Source: Micromonospora sp. MW-13 (GTDB lineage Bacteria; Actinomycetota; Actinomycetes; Mycobacteriales; Micromonosporaceae). Taken from it: DNA of 64,000 nt. A program made the position numbers and the translations under genes. Of the stretch, positions 9,291-19,639 are shown piece by piece; within the stretch, counting starts at the first letter, position 1, and each line of letters begins with the position of its first letter. The DNA lies in the NCBI RefSeq assembly GCF_003434305.1, contig NZ_QKKX01000074.1, positions 1 to 64,000 of the forward strand. Reading direction: 5' to 3'. The notes under the pieces are model-generated. The model saw only the letters and a program-made list of their open reading frames with translations. It did no database searches and was not told the origin of the DNA.

Positions 9291-9325
9291 TGTATCCGGG
9301 ATCGCTCTCCACGGCCGGAGGCGGC

Positions 9326-10258
9326 TCACCCCGGGCTGGCCGGCGACGGGCAGGTGCTCCCGGCGTAGGCGAAGAGGGAGTCGGTCACACTCACCCGGAT
9401 CGATCTGCGCCGGAACATCGAGTCGGTATTGACGATCGGGGCCGAGGCTAGCGGGTCCGGGTGCACCGGGCAGGCGTCGATGCGGTCGAGCAGCCACACC
9501 CGCTGCCCGCTCGGGCCGGTGCCCGGGCTGAAGGACAGGCTCAGGGCGGTGGTGCCGATGTACCGCGGCACCGGCACCTCCTCTGGTGGCCGGGTCAGGC
9601 AGGACGGGGTCGTCTCGACCACCCGGACGTCGATCACCGTGACGCCGCCCGGCGCGACGCTCACCCGGACCGTCGAGCGTTGCGGGCGCACCTCGATGCG
9701 CTGCGGGTCGTCCCAGAAGCCCGTCGGTGGCCCGGAAGCGTCCGGGGTGGGCGTGGGCGGGTCGGTCGGCAGCACCGCCCGGCAGGACCGGACGGCCCGG
9801 TTCGCCGCGCGGAGGGCGGCGGCGTGGTCGTCATCGCGGTGCAGCGCGCTGAGGTACGGCCCGACGTCGCCGCCGGGGACCTGGGCACCGAGCAGGACGA
9901 ACAACCGGTCCAGGTAGGCGTCGACCAACGCCGGGCCCGGGCGGACCTCGTCGGCCGGTATCGAGAGCAGGTGCCGCAGCCCCACCGGGCAACGGCTGGC
10001 GAAGGCCGGCATGTTGATCACCATGGCCGCGGCGGAGATCGGGTCGTTGCAGGCCCGTTCGAACAGGGCCCGCTCGTCCTGGCGCCGCTGCTGCTCCAGC
10101 GAGTCGGTCCGCCGCTCGATGTACCAGGTGGCCGTCGAGGCCAGGCCGAGAAGGACGGCGGTGAGCACGGCGGCGATCGGCCGGGCGGGCCGGCCGCCCG
10201 GGTGACCGGCGCGGGGGCCGGACGGGGTGTCTCCGGCGGTGCGGCCTGCGTCATCCAT
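9326..10258 (-). CDS. Membrane-anchored protein of unknown function
   Basis: The 310-residue product has a Gly/Pro/Arg-rich cytoplasmic tail of about 27 residues, then one transmembrane segment (IAAVLTAVLLGLASTATWYI), then an extracellular domain that contains several cysteines and a proline-rich linker (PTDPPTPTPDASGPP). It ends in Pro/Ser-rich sequence. I do not recognise a family. The neighbours are IS remnants on both sides, so context gives no clue. Confidence 0.6.
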   Translation of the reverse strand: MDDAGRTAGDTPSGPRAGHPGGRPARPIAAVLTAVLLGLASTATWYIERRTDSLEQQRRQDERALFERACNDPISAAAMVINMPAFASRCPVGLRHLLSIPADEVRPGPALVDAYLDRLFVLLGAQVPGGDVGPYLSALHRDDDHAAALRAANRAVRSCRAVLPTDPPTPTPDASGPPTGFWDDPQRIEVRPQRSTVRVSVAPGGVTVIDVRVVETTPSCLTRPPEEVPVPRYIGTTALSLSFSPGTGPSGQRVWLLDRIDACPVHPDPLASAPIVNTDSMFRRRSIRVSVTDSLFAYAGSTCPSPASPG

Positions 10259-10377
10259 GCCCGGAACCCCCTCATCGTCGCGCCCAGAGTAGCCAGGGCC
10301 CGCGACCGGGGCCCCGGCTGAGCGTGACGCCGACGCCGTCCCCGGCGGCGGCCAGGAGCGCCTCGCCGTCCGTCTCC

Positions 10378-10680
10378 ACGTCTGACGGCGCGAAGAGGAT
10401 CAAGGGACGCAACCGGCACATCGCTACCGACACCCTCGGCTTGCTGCTGGCGGTAGTCGTCACTGCCGCGTCGGTGCCGGACTCCACCGCCGGCCGGCAC
10501 CTGCTCGACACCCATGTCCGCGGACCATCCGACCGTGGTCAAGGCATGGGTCGACGGCGGTCACAACACGGCCGTACTGTGCGCACGGCGCCGGGCTCGG
10601 CATCGACGTCGAACGCGTACCCCGCCACGCCGGGAAGGGCACCAGGCCCGACGCCGGTGTCGGCGGCCGCGCCGCCACCC
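10378..10680 (+). pseudogene. IS5-family transposase remnant, catalytic and C-terminal part
   Basis: The frame starting near 10378 reads SDGAKRIKGRNRHIATDTLG followed by LLAVVVTAASV, a signature of IS5-family DDE transposases. The match then continues in a second frame (DHPTVVKAWVDGG, near 10520) and a third (HGAGLGIDVERVPRHAGKG, near 10590). Two frameshifts in 300 bp mean this is dead sequence. Confidence 0.75.
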
Positions 10681-10683
10681 ACG

Positions 10684-10770
10684 ACCTGCAAGAAGTCTTC
10701 AGTGCGACCCTCTACGTCAACCGCAACGGCATCGCCTGGCGCTACTGTGGCCACGAGGGGCGCGCGACAA
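10684..10770 (+). pseudogene. IS5-family transposase N-terminal fragment
   Basis: The sequence DLQEVFSATLYVNRNGIAWR matches the N-terminal insertion-sequence domain of IS5 transposases (usually DLREL.NAILYV.RTG..WR). It lies downstream of the C-terminal piece on the same strand, so the order is the reverse of an intact gene and the two pieces come from different copies or a rearrangement. Confidence 0.65.
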
Positions 10771-10790
10771 CGGACACCTATGATGGGCGG

Positions 10791-11498
10791 ATGGCGCGGA
10801 CACAGGGCACCACGTTCCCGCAGGTGGTGACCTACGACGGACTGCCCAGGGCTGCGGGCGGTGCGCACTCGCTTCGCGCCAAGCATCCTGATGAGGCATT
10901 CCAGCGCCTGCAGAGCTTCGCCAATGCCTGCACCGAACCGGTGTCGTCAGCATCGTGGGCGTTCGAGATCTTTGCAGGCGGACCGCCTGCGTCGACCGAG
11001 CAGCTGGTAGCGCTCGCCACCGAGCGCTTCGGCGGACCCCGCTACCGTGCGCAAACCCACACGGAATGGAACGTTCGACCCGAATCCGTGAACCACGCGC
11101 TCGCTGCCCTCATCGCCGTCGGCCCCGACGCGGTCACGACCCACGGACGTTCCCTGGCCGCGCTGACCTACAACACGCCCGTGCGCCTCATCGACCCGGA
11201 CGCCCACGCCCCGTACCCCGACATCACTCCCGACGCCTTCGGCCGCTTCGCCGTGGACGGGTACGGCCGGCTTCTGGGCGACTCAGGCATACGCGCAACC
11301 CTCGGCACCGCAGCATCCTCACTCTCCCTGTGGTTCAACCTGCCCGACGACCAACGGCTGTCCCCCGGTGCTCGTCATCTACAAAGCCATCTCCCGTTCA
11401 AGCTGTCCGCGAAACACTGGCGCCTCTGGCGCCCCACCCGGAGCGGCGACTCCTACCACGCCACCAAGATTCCCTCGCCCGTACACGACCGGGCCTGA
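10791..11498 (+). CDS. Hypothetical protein
   Basis: A 235-residue soluble protein that starts at an ATG just after the IS5 fragment. It contains no signal peptide, membrane segment or motif that I recognise. Its middle section is alpha/beta-like, and the last 25 residues are basic. It has good actinomycete codon bias across its length, which supports it being real. It precedes another orphan gene by 52 bp on the same strand, possibly in one operon. Function unknown. Confidence 0.5.
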   Translation: MARTQGTTFPQVVTYDGLPRAAGGAHSLRAKHPDEAFQRLQSFANACTEPVSSASWAFEIFAGGPPASTEQLVALATERFGGPRYRAQTHTEWNVRPESVNHALAALIAVGPDAVTTHGRSLAALTYNTPVRLIDPDAHAPYPDITPDAFGRFAVDGYGRLLGDSGIRATLGTAASSLSLWFNLPDDQRLSPGARHLQSHLPFKLSAKHWRLWRPTRSGDSYHATKIPSPVHDRA

Positions 11499-11550
11499 AC
11501 CACACCGAACACCCCGACGGCCTCTTAGGGCATCGGTCATCATCGACGGC

Positions 11551-12384
11551 ATGGTCGATACAAGCCAAGAGAACATCATCGCGATCTGTCGGGGTCAGTT
11601 GCGCGCCCAGTTGAACGCCGAACCGGAAGATCTCACCCGTGCGCTGCGGGAGGCGTTCCGATGGGCAGCCTGGATCCGTGAGCAACCGATCAGTCCGCGC
11701 CGAACCCGGGCCGGCTCGATCGCGCACTATGACGGCGAGGGTGCTCTACGGGTCTTCGGCGAAATTGCCCAGCCGCTGATCGCCGTCCTCAGCTTCGCGT
11801 TCCGCGAGGCAGGCGAGGCACTCGAGGCGGCCACGGCCATTGACCCGGCCGAGGTCCTTCAGCAAAACCGGTGCTTGGTGCTTCCGCGCGCCCGGCGGTT
11901 CCGGGAGCTGTGCGCACGTCCCGTAGCCGATTACGACATCCTCAGCGGCTGGGCTGCCGTCCAATTGACCGCGGCGGTCAGGGCGGACGCGGGGATGGTG
12001 CGGGTCGAGGACGCCTCCGTCCTGCGACCCGGCCGGGGCTACCAGCTGCGCCGCGAGACCGTCACCCTCGATCCCTCTTGGCGCCCACCCGCCTGGACCG
12101 GGGTTCCGGTGCCGGGCGTCGTGCCCTTGGTCGCGCCCCTGACCGAAGGGCATCCTGAGGGGACCATCCTGACGGATGTGCCGCCGGTGGTGCCGGAGGC
12201 CCTGATCGACTACGCGCGAGCGCTTCTGACCAACTGGGCACTGACCCGGGAATTAGAACTCGCCGACCCTGACCCGGACACGGCACTCAACACCGGCACC
12301 CGCTACCTACATCCCCGAGAGGTCGCCGCCCGACTCGTGGACCAGGCAGAACAGCGCCTCCGCCGCACCGTGCACGAGCCCTGA
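11551..12384 (+). CDS. Hypothetical protein
   Basis: A 277-residue soluble protein, mostly helical by eye at both ends, with a proline-rich middle (PSWRPPAWTGVPVPGVVPLV). I start it at ATG 11551; the frame is open further upstream but that part overlaps the previous gene in another frame. No ribosome site is obvious, consistent with co-transcription after the preceding orphan gene. It converges on the DUF6236 gene with a 1-bp gap. No family recognised. Confidence 0.5.
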   Translation: MVDTSQENIIAICRGQLRAQLNAEPEDLTRALREAFRWAAWIREQPISPRRTRAGSIAHYDGEGALRVFGEIAQPLIAVLSFAFREAGEALEAATAIDPAEVLQQNRCLVLPRARRFRELCARPVADYDILSGWAAVQLTAAVRADAGMVRVEDASVLRPGRGYQLRRETVTLDPSWRPPAWTGVPVPGVVPLVAPLTEGHPEGTILTDVPPVVPEALIDYARALLTNWALTRELELADPDPDTALNTGTRYLHPREVAARLVDQAEQRLRRTVHEP

Positions 12385-12385
12385 G

Positions 12386-13561
12386 TCAGCTCCTGCCGGT
12401 CAGGATGCGCCGGGCGCGCTCCAAGGCGCCAGGCGGATCGAGCTGGGCGCGGAGCCCGAGCAGATATCCGGCCGCGCTGGTGCGTCGCTCACCTGCGGAC
12501 TCACGGGCCGAACGGACAGCCGTGAAGGCCTGGACGGCGAGCATTCCGCCGGCGCCGATCACCGGCGAGAGATGCAGGGCATGTGCGGCAAGGGCCGCCA
12601 CCGTCGGCAGCTCCAGGGACTTCAGGCCGAACATCGCCCTGATCGGCTCCAGGCCGAGGGCTCGTAGGCCCTGTTCGAGTTCCCGGATCGAGCCGCTCAG
12701 GTCCAACTCGACCATCGCGGCCAGCCGCGCCCTGAGGATCTCGGGATCCTCGATGCCGTCCAGCCGCGCAAACTCCTCCGCCAGGCCGGTCAGGTGCGCA
12801 CGGAACGCGTCGAACTCGGCGGCCAACGTCCGTCGCGCCCGGACGATGTCCTGAGCGGACACCTGTTCCAGGCCGGCGGGCAGCACAGACCGCAGCGCCG
12901 CGCAGGCATACAGCACCGAGCTGCCAGACGAGGAGGCGCCGGGCGGCCGGGTGTTCACCAGCGCCGCGCCCAACTCCCGCACCGTCCAGTCCTCGGGCAG
13001 AGCGAACAGCCGCGGATCGTGCGTCACTGGCAGCAGCTGGTTGGCCCGGGCGATCCGCTGCGCCAAGGCACAGGAGTACACGGCCACCAGGTGCGGGTGC
13101 ATACCCACCCATCGCGCGTCGTCCCGCAGCCCTGTCAGGGGATCGAACCGTGACCTCGTCCCGAGCCCGAGATCGCACAGCAGCTCGATGAGCGCCCTGT
13201 CGCCCAGTTGGCTGGCGTGGATCCACGCGAAACGCGTCTCGTCCTGAAACCATGGGTTATGGCTTTCTATCCCAAAGCCACCGCCTCCCGGGTAGTCAGG
13301 GAGCAGGTAGCGCTCCAGAGCGTCGGCGTCTTGCTGAACGAACTCCCCGAACTCCCGCGCCGTGCTCGCGGCCTGCGGACCCGGGTCGACGTCGAGGAGG
13401 AAGTCGAGCTCGGCGCGCAGCACAGTGGCGGTCTCCGAGTCGAGCACCGGATAGCCCGGCGGTCGGATCCGCGCGACCTGCGGCAGGTAGAGGGCCGCCG
13501 CCTTCAGCCAGGTGTCGTCCCGGACGTGAAAGTACGGGTAGTAAAGCCCGATGTCGCTCAT
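12386..13561 (-). CDS. DUF6236-family protein
   Basis: The 391-residue product begins MSDIGLYYPYFHVRDDTWLK, and a run of this kind is characteristic of actinobacterial DUF6236 proteins as I recall them. The second ATG (13561) is preferred because GGCAGGG lies six bases before it; the frame is open further upstream. The protein is soluble, with a helical C-terminal half and a hydrophobic AAHALHLSPVIGAGGMLAV stretch near the end. Its function is unknown. The adjacent genes (orphans and GNAT acetyltransferases) do not suggest a pathway. Confidence 0.65.
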   Translation of the reverse strand: MSDIGLYYPYFHVRDDTWLKAAALYLPQVARIRPPGYPVLDSETATVLRAELDFLLDVDPGPQAASTAREFGEFVQQDADALERYLLPDYPGGGGFGIESHNPWFQDETRFAWIHASQLGDRALIELLCDLGLGTRSRFDPLTGLRDDARWVGMHPHLVAVYSCALAQRIARANQLLPVTHDPRLFALPEDWTVRELGAALVNTRPPGASSSGSSVLYACAALRSVLPAGLEQVSAQDIVRARRTLAAEFDAFRAHLTGLAEEFARLDGIEDPEILRARLAAMVELDLSGSIRELEQGLRALGLEPIRAMFGLKSLELPTVAALAAHALHLSPVIGAGGMLAVQAFTAVRSARESAGERRTSAAGYLLGLRAQLDPPGALERARRILTGRS

Positions 13562-13881
13562 CCGCATCCCTGCCGGCCGCCGGTCGATTGTCCACCATGT
13601 ATGAGGATCCCACGGAATCGGTGACCATCGGCGTCGGCCGGCGACGTGCCGGGCGACGACATCGGCTTCCTCGCCCCCAGCTTCCCTGCCCCGGGTCGCC
13701 ACGACGCTGGGTGCCGCGCTTGGGCCGGACTGGACGGCCGAGGCCCTGGACGCGGGTACGCCCCGCCCGATCCCGGCCCCTGCTGGTCGAGCCCCGCGAC
13801 CCGGTGGCGTACCTGCGCGCCGTCGGTGGGGCATTGACCGGTTGAGACCGCCAGTGATTCCGAAAGTGATGGACAGCCGCG
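13562..13881 (+). other. Intergenic stretch with possible frame-broken coding debris
   Basis: The 320-bp gap shows protein-like strings on the plus strand in more than one frame, for example LLVEPRDPVAYLRAVGGALT ending at 13845, but no complete gene and no family I can name. It may be the tail of a decayed gene. Confidence 0.2.
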
Positions 13882-14388
13882 TCAGAGGGTACGGCCGAGC
13901 AGTTGGCCGGGCCAGCCGTCGACGACGAAGGTCGAGATCCGCTCGTAGCCACAGGACTCGTAGAAGCGGACCAGGGCTCCAGTACCGCCGCCGTAGCAGT
14001 CCACTCGTAGGCGGCTGACGCCTGCGGCGCGGGCCTGGTCGTCGGCAAGGGCGAGCAGCCGTCGTCCGACGCCCTTCGCTCGTGGATCACGTGAGCCGAT
14101 GACGAGCCGGACGTAGACCTCGGGGTCGGTCGCCGGAGGGACATACGGCATGGCGTCGCCGAGCACAAGCGCCCCGCACACGCCCAGCTCGGCGTGCTCC
14201 GTGACCCAGGCACCCGGGAGCGCGCACGCTTCCGTGACGCGCTCGATCTGGCGCTCCTGCGTCGACCAGGGTTCGGTGCCCCACTGTTCGTCGTTGCCGA
14301 TGCTCACGAACCACGCGATCACGTCGTCGAAGAGGCGGAGCACCGCAGGGACGTCCTCGGGCGTCGCACGGCGGAAGGTGAAATTCAT
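13882..14388 (-). CDS. GNAT-family N-acetyltransferase
   Basis: A 168-residue single-domain GNAT enzyme that would transfer an acetyl group from acetyl-CoA to an amine. The acetyl-CoA loop motif appears as SRDPRAKGVGRRLLALAD, followed by the C-terminal GTGALVRFYESCGYERIS typical of motif B. I choose the ATG at 14388 because GGAG lies six bases before it; an ATG four codons earlier has no ribosome site. The substrate is unknown. It lies next to a second acetyltransferase gene on the same strand. Confidence 0.85.
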   Translation of the reverse strand: MNFTFRRATPEDVPAVLRLFDDVIAWFVSIGNDEQWGTEPWSTQERQIERVTEACALPGAWVTEHAELGVCGALVLGDAMPYVPPATDPEVYVRLVIGSRDPRAKGVGRRLLALADDQARAAGVSRLRVDCYGGGTGALVRFYESCGYERISTFVVDGWPGQLLGRTL

Positions 14389-14510
14389 CGATATCTCCAT
14401 GGTGAGTGGTCAGATGGGTCGGGAGCGTCGAGCTCACCTGCAGACGGGAAGGCAACACCGCCAACCATCCGTCGCGAGGACCTGACGTGGCTCACGAGTG
14501 GGATGGGTCT

Positions 14511-15341
14511 TCAGAGGCTGATGGCGTGTTCGATGAACTGGCCGCAGTCGCGGAAGCCCAAGCGGTGGTAGACGGGTTGGCCGTCCGCAGATGCTTGTAG
14601 GACGGCGGTCCGATAGTCGTGGTCGCGGGCGGTGTGCAGGGCGGCGAGGGTGATGGCGCCGCCGTAGCCGCGTCGGCGGTGGGTGGCCAGGGTGGCGATG
14701 TTGTAGATCCCTGCGACCCCCGCGTGGAGGAAGACCTCCGCCGAGCAAACCGGCCGGCCATTCACGTAACCGACCAGGTAGCGGGCCGGACAGTCGGCGG
14801 CGAGTGCATGCTCCGCGGCCAGGGCGAAGAAGTGTCGGACGGTGGCGGCGGGCGGATCCCAGTTCGCGGCCAGGACCGTGGCGTACTCGGCGAGGCCTTC
14901 GGGCGTCGTCACGAGGCGGATGTCGAGCCCGGCGGCGTTCTGCGGTGGCGGGACCTCGTCCAGGGGCGCCCACATCGCCGCCTCCCGTTCGGATGCTTCA
15001 AAGCCTGCGGCGGCCAGCCGGGTGGACAGATCCGCCGGAGTCGAGGCCGGGCCCACCCACCACGAGAACGGGCGGCCGCCGGCGGTCAGCTTCCGGGCGG
15101 TGTCGGCGATGCGTGCATCGGCGCTGGCCCGGCTGAAACGGGCCAGGGCGACGATGTTGAAGGTGTCGTCGCCCAGCCCACTGTCCGCGACCAGGAGGTC
15201 GTCCGCGTCGGTAACCGCCATGCCCGCGATGTGTCGATGCAGGTGACACGCGTGCTCGGCCAGGTTCTGCTCCATCCTGACCAGGAGATCACCATCGTCC
15301 AAAACCGGGTACTCCACCTCGCCCATAGCGCTTGATTCCAT
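14511..15341 (-). CDS. GNAT-family N-acetyltransferase, two-domain
   Basis: A 276-residue protein whose C-terminal half is a GNAT domain: NIATLATHRRRGYGGAITLA is the acetyl-CoA-binding motif A and QPVYHRLGFRDCGQF is motif B. The N-terminal 130 residues look like a degenerate related domain, as in many actinobacterial tandem acetyltransferases. Both ATG 15341 and ATG 15326 are possible starts. It lies about 120 bp upstream of the smaller acetyltransferase gene on the same strand. Substrate unknown. Confidence 0.8.
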   Translation of the reverse strand: MESSAMGEVEYPVLDDGDLLVRMEQNLAEHACHLHRHIAGMAVTDADDLLVADSGLGDDTFNIVALARFSRASADARIADTARKLTAGGRPFSWWVGPASTPADLSTRLAAAGFEASEREAAMWAPLDEVPPPQNAAGLDIRLVTTPEGLAEYATVLAANWDPPAATVRHFFALAAEHALAADCPARYLVGYVNGRPVCSAEVFLHAGVAGIYNIATLATHRRRGYGGAITLAALHTARDHDYRTAVLQASADGQPVYHRLGFRDCGQFIEHAISL

Positions 15342-15484
15342 CACCCGGAGGCTGGGACCGCCTCTGATTTAAGTCGTTCTCGATTACGCGGGCTGCGGCG
15401 ACTGCCGGCCGCGGTGCTGGCGACGTCCGGAGCGTCTAGAAACCACGGATCGTGGCGGCTGCCCGACGGAGCTGGGTTGTCCGC

Positions 15485-15727
15485 GCGGGGGCGGGCGAAG
15501 CGGGAGGCGGTGCGGTGGCAGGCGGCCGGGTGGTTCGCGCAACGGCACCCCGTACCTGCTGCACCGGATCGGCTGGTCGGTGCAGGTGCCGCAACCTCGC
15601 CGTCCGAGGCGTCGACCACCTACTCGCGATCATCCGCAACCGCCTCACGCGGATCCAGTATCGACCCGACCTGCTCGACAGCTTCCTGACCCACACCGGC
15701 CTGGCCCTCGAACCCGACACAACCTGA
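15485..15727 (+). pseudogene. IS630-family transposase remnant
   Basis: Short pieces of an IS630 transposase appear in shifting frames: REAVRWQAAGWFAQ, then PYLLHRIGWSVQVP (winged-helix end), then NLAVRGVDHLLAIIRNRLTR followed by IQYRPDLLDSFLTHTGL (C-terminus). The DDE catalytic core between the second and third pieces is missing. The remnant ends 38 bp before the ABC-F gene on the other strand. Confidence 0.65.
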
Positions 15728-15765
15728 CCATTCAAGATCTGTAGCGGTCGCCTGTCGCCCGCCGA

Positions 15766-17388
<1,623 letters not shown>

Positions 17389-17495
17389 GAGGCACACACC
17401 ATCATGGAGATCGTCTTCGGCCCGCCGGCCAGTGCCGCCTACGGGGCGTGGGGAAGGGTCAGGGGCTCACCGGCACCGGTGTGGCTCCACGTCGG

Positions 17496-17519
17496 ACCGC
17501 CCCGCAAACCGGGGCGGCC
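17496..17519 (-). terminator. Hairpin between the two ABC-F genes
   Basis: GGCCGCCCC and GGGGCGGTC (minus strand) form a near-perfect 9-bp stem around a short loop, starting about 10 bp after the stop of the upstream ABC-F gene. There is no U tract. It may end that transcript or act as an attenuator in front of the next ABC-F gene. Confidence 0.5.
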
Positions 17520-17528
17520 CGAGGCGGG

Positions 17529-19166
17529 TCAGTCGACGTCCGGGGGGCCGGTCTCCAGCAGGCGCCCCTCGGCGAGCCGCAGCCAGCGGTTGACCTTGAT
17601 CTCCGCGAGGAACCGCTCGTCGTGGCTGACCACCAGTAACGCTCCCTCGTAGGCGTTGAGCGCGCTCTCCAGCTGACCGACGCTGACCAGGTCGAGGTTG
17701 TTGGTCGGCTCGTCGAGCAGAAGTAGTTGCGGCGCGGGCTCGGCGCCCAGGACGCAGGCCAGGGTGGCGCGCAGCCGTTCGCCGCCGGAGAGCACCCCGA
17801 CCGGCAGGTGGGCCCGGGGGCCGCGGAACAGGAAGCGGGCGAGCAGGTTCATCCGCTGCGAGTCCGGCGTCTCCGGCGCGAACGCGGCCAGGTTCTCCGC
17901 CACCGTACGGTCCAGGTCCAGCAGGTCCAGCCGCTGGGACAGGTACGCGATGCGGCCATCGGCCCGCTTGATCTGGCCGCCCTCGGGTTCCAGATCGCCG
18001 TTGATCAACCGCAGCAGGGTGGACTTGCCGGCGCCGTTGGGGCCGAGCAGGGCGATCCGCTCCGGCCCCCGGATCGTCAGGTCGACGCCGTCGGCGGCGA
18101 AGAGGGACCGCTCGCCGTAACGGACGTGCATCCGTTCACCGGTGAAGAGCGTGCGTCCGGCCGGTACGTTGGTGCCGGGCAGCACCAGCGAGATCTTCTG
18201 CTCGTTGCGCAGCGCGCGCCCCGCCTCGTCGAGCCGGGCTTTGGCGTCGTTGACCCGCGAGGAGTGCATCTCGTTCGCCTTGCCCGCGGACTCCTGGGCG
18301 TCCCGCTTCATGGTACCGGCGAAGATCTTCGGCAGGCCGGCGTTCTTGAGGTTGCGAGAGGCGTTACTGGCTCGCCGTGCCGCCCGCTCGCGGGCCTCCT
18401 GCAGCTCCCGCTTCTCCCGCTTAAGCTCCTGCTCGGCGTTGCGGACGTTCTTCTCCGCCACCTCCTGCGCGGCGCGCACAGCCACCTCGTACTCGGTGAA
18501 GTTCCCGCCGTAGAACCGCAACTCGCCGCGGTCGAGTTCGGCGATGCGGTCCATCCGATCCAGCAGTGCCCGGTCGTGGCTGACCAGCAGCAGGCAGCCA
18601 TTCCACTGCGCCAACACGTCGTAGAGCTTGTGCCGGGCCTCGAGGTCGAGATTGTTGGTCGGCTCGTCCAGCAGTAGCACGTCAGGCCGCTTCAACAGCT
18701 GCGCCGCCAAGCCGAGGGAGACGACCTGGCCGCCGCTGAGGGTGTCCAGGCGCCGGTCGAAGGCGAGGTCGCCGAGGCCGAGCCGGTCCAGCTGGGCGCG
18801 GGTCCGCTCCTCGATGTCCCAGTCGTTGCCGATCGTGGTGAAGTGTTCCTCGCCGGCATCTCCGGACTCGATGGCATGTAGTGCCCGGATCAGCGGAGCG
18901 ATCTCCAGAACCTCGGCCACGGTCAGGTCGCCGACCAGCGGCAGACTCTGCGGGAGGTAGCCGAGCACCCCCTGGACCGAGATGGACCCGGCGGTGGGCC
19001 GGTACTCGTTGGCGATCAACTTGAGCAGCGTGCTCTTACCGGCACCGTTCGGCGCGACCAGCCCGGTACGGCCGCCACCGATCGTGAACGAGAGGTTCTG
19101 GAAGACCGGGGTGTCATCCGGCCAGGAGAAGGTCAGGTTCGAGCAGACGATGAAAGAATCGGACAT
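17529..19166 (-). CDS. ABC-F family ATPase
   Basis: A 545-residue double-cassette protein without membrane segments. Cassette 1 has APNGAGKST, LSGGQVVSLG and VLLLDEPTNNLD. Cassette 2 has GPNGAGKST, LSGGERLRATLA and LLLLDEPTNNLD. The linker (about residues 225-310) is a long charged coiled coil (EVAEKNVRNAEQELKREKRE). It differs clearly from the downstream ABC-F gene, so the pair is not a recent duplication. ABC-F proteins bind the ribosomal E site and either assist translation or displace antibiotics. The 190-bp leader contains a short open frame and a hairpin, so expression may depend on translation of the leader. Confidence 0.87.
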   Translation of the reverse strand: MSDSFIVCSNLTFSWPDDTPVFQNLSFTIGGGRTGLVAPNGAGKSTLLKLIANEYRPTAGSISVQGVLGYLPQSLPLVGDLTVAEVLEIAPLIRALHAIESGDAGEEHFTTIGNDWDIEERTRAQLDRLGLGDLAFDRRLDTLSGGQVVSLGLAAQLLKRPDVLLLDEPTNNLDLEARHKLYDVLAQWNGCLLLVSHDRALLDRMDRIAELDRGELRFYGGNFTEYEVAVRAAQEVAEKNVRNAEQELKREKRELQEARERAARRASNASRNLKNAGLPKIFAGTMKRDAQESAGKANEMHSSRVNDAKARLDEAGRALRNEQKISLVLPGTNVPAGRTLFTGERMHVRYGERSLFAADGVDLTIRGPERIALLGPNGAGKSTLLRLINGDLEPEGGQIKRADGRIAYLSQRLDLLDLDRTVAENLAAFAPETPDSQRMNLLARFLFRGPRAHLPVGVLSGGERLRATLACVLGAEPAPQLLLLDEPTNNLDLVSVGQLESALNAYEGALLVVSHDERFLAEIKVNRWLRLAEGRLLETGPPDVD

Positions 19167-19360
19167 CGGGAAACAACCTCGGATGTGAGGGCAGGCGACC
19201 GCAGCCGCCCGACAGGGGACATGGTCTCGAATAGCGACGACACGACCACGGCAACGGCGCTCATAGGCGCGGGCCGGTGGCCGATCACATGTCCGGTCTC
19301 ACCCGGAGATGTCGTCGTCACCCACCATGTCTCGTCTCCCATGCTTGTCTGATCATCCAT
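19167..19360 (-). promoter_or_regulatory. Candidate leader/attenuator upstream of the ABC-F pair
   Basis: On the minus strand a 9-codon frame (MVGDDDISG, 19328-19299) with GGGAGACGAG before it is followed by a pairing option: its GACATGGT start region is complementary to ACCATGTC further down. A short stem GGCGGC/GTCGCC lies close to the ABC-F ribosome site. Ribosome-dependent attenuators are known before several resistance ABC-F and erm genes. This arrangement is suggestive, not proven. The rest of the gap to 19639 shows nothing I can name. Confidence 0.35.
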
Positions 19361-19639
19361 GTGCAGATCGTTCGCGATCTACCGTAGCACCGGCGGCACT
19401 CGGCCCGCCGGGCGAAGCCAAGGTAGTTGGCGGGTGGCGGAAGTGTGCGCTCGCAATACGGTACGAGATCAATCACACACGAGCGGGCGGGGACACGTGA
19501 TCTGGCACTACGGGCTGTGCACCGGTGCGATCGATCAAGGTTGCCCGCGCATGTACGCCGACCCCACCCAGGACCCGAGGATGCAGCAGTGACCAGCACT
19601 CTTCGTACGGGCAACACTGACAGTGAGCGAGGACGGCCG

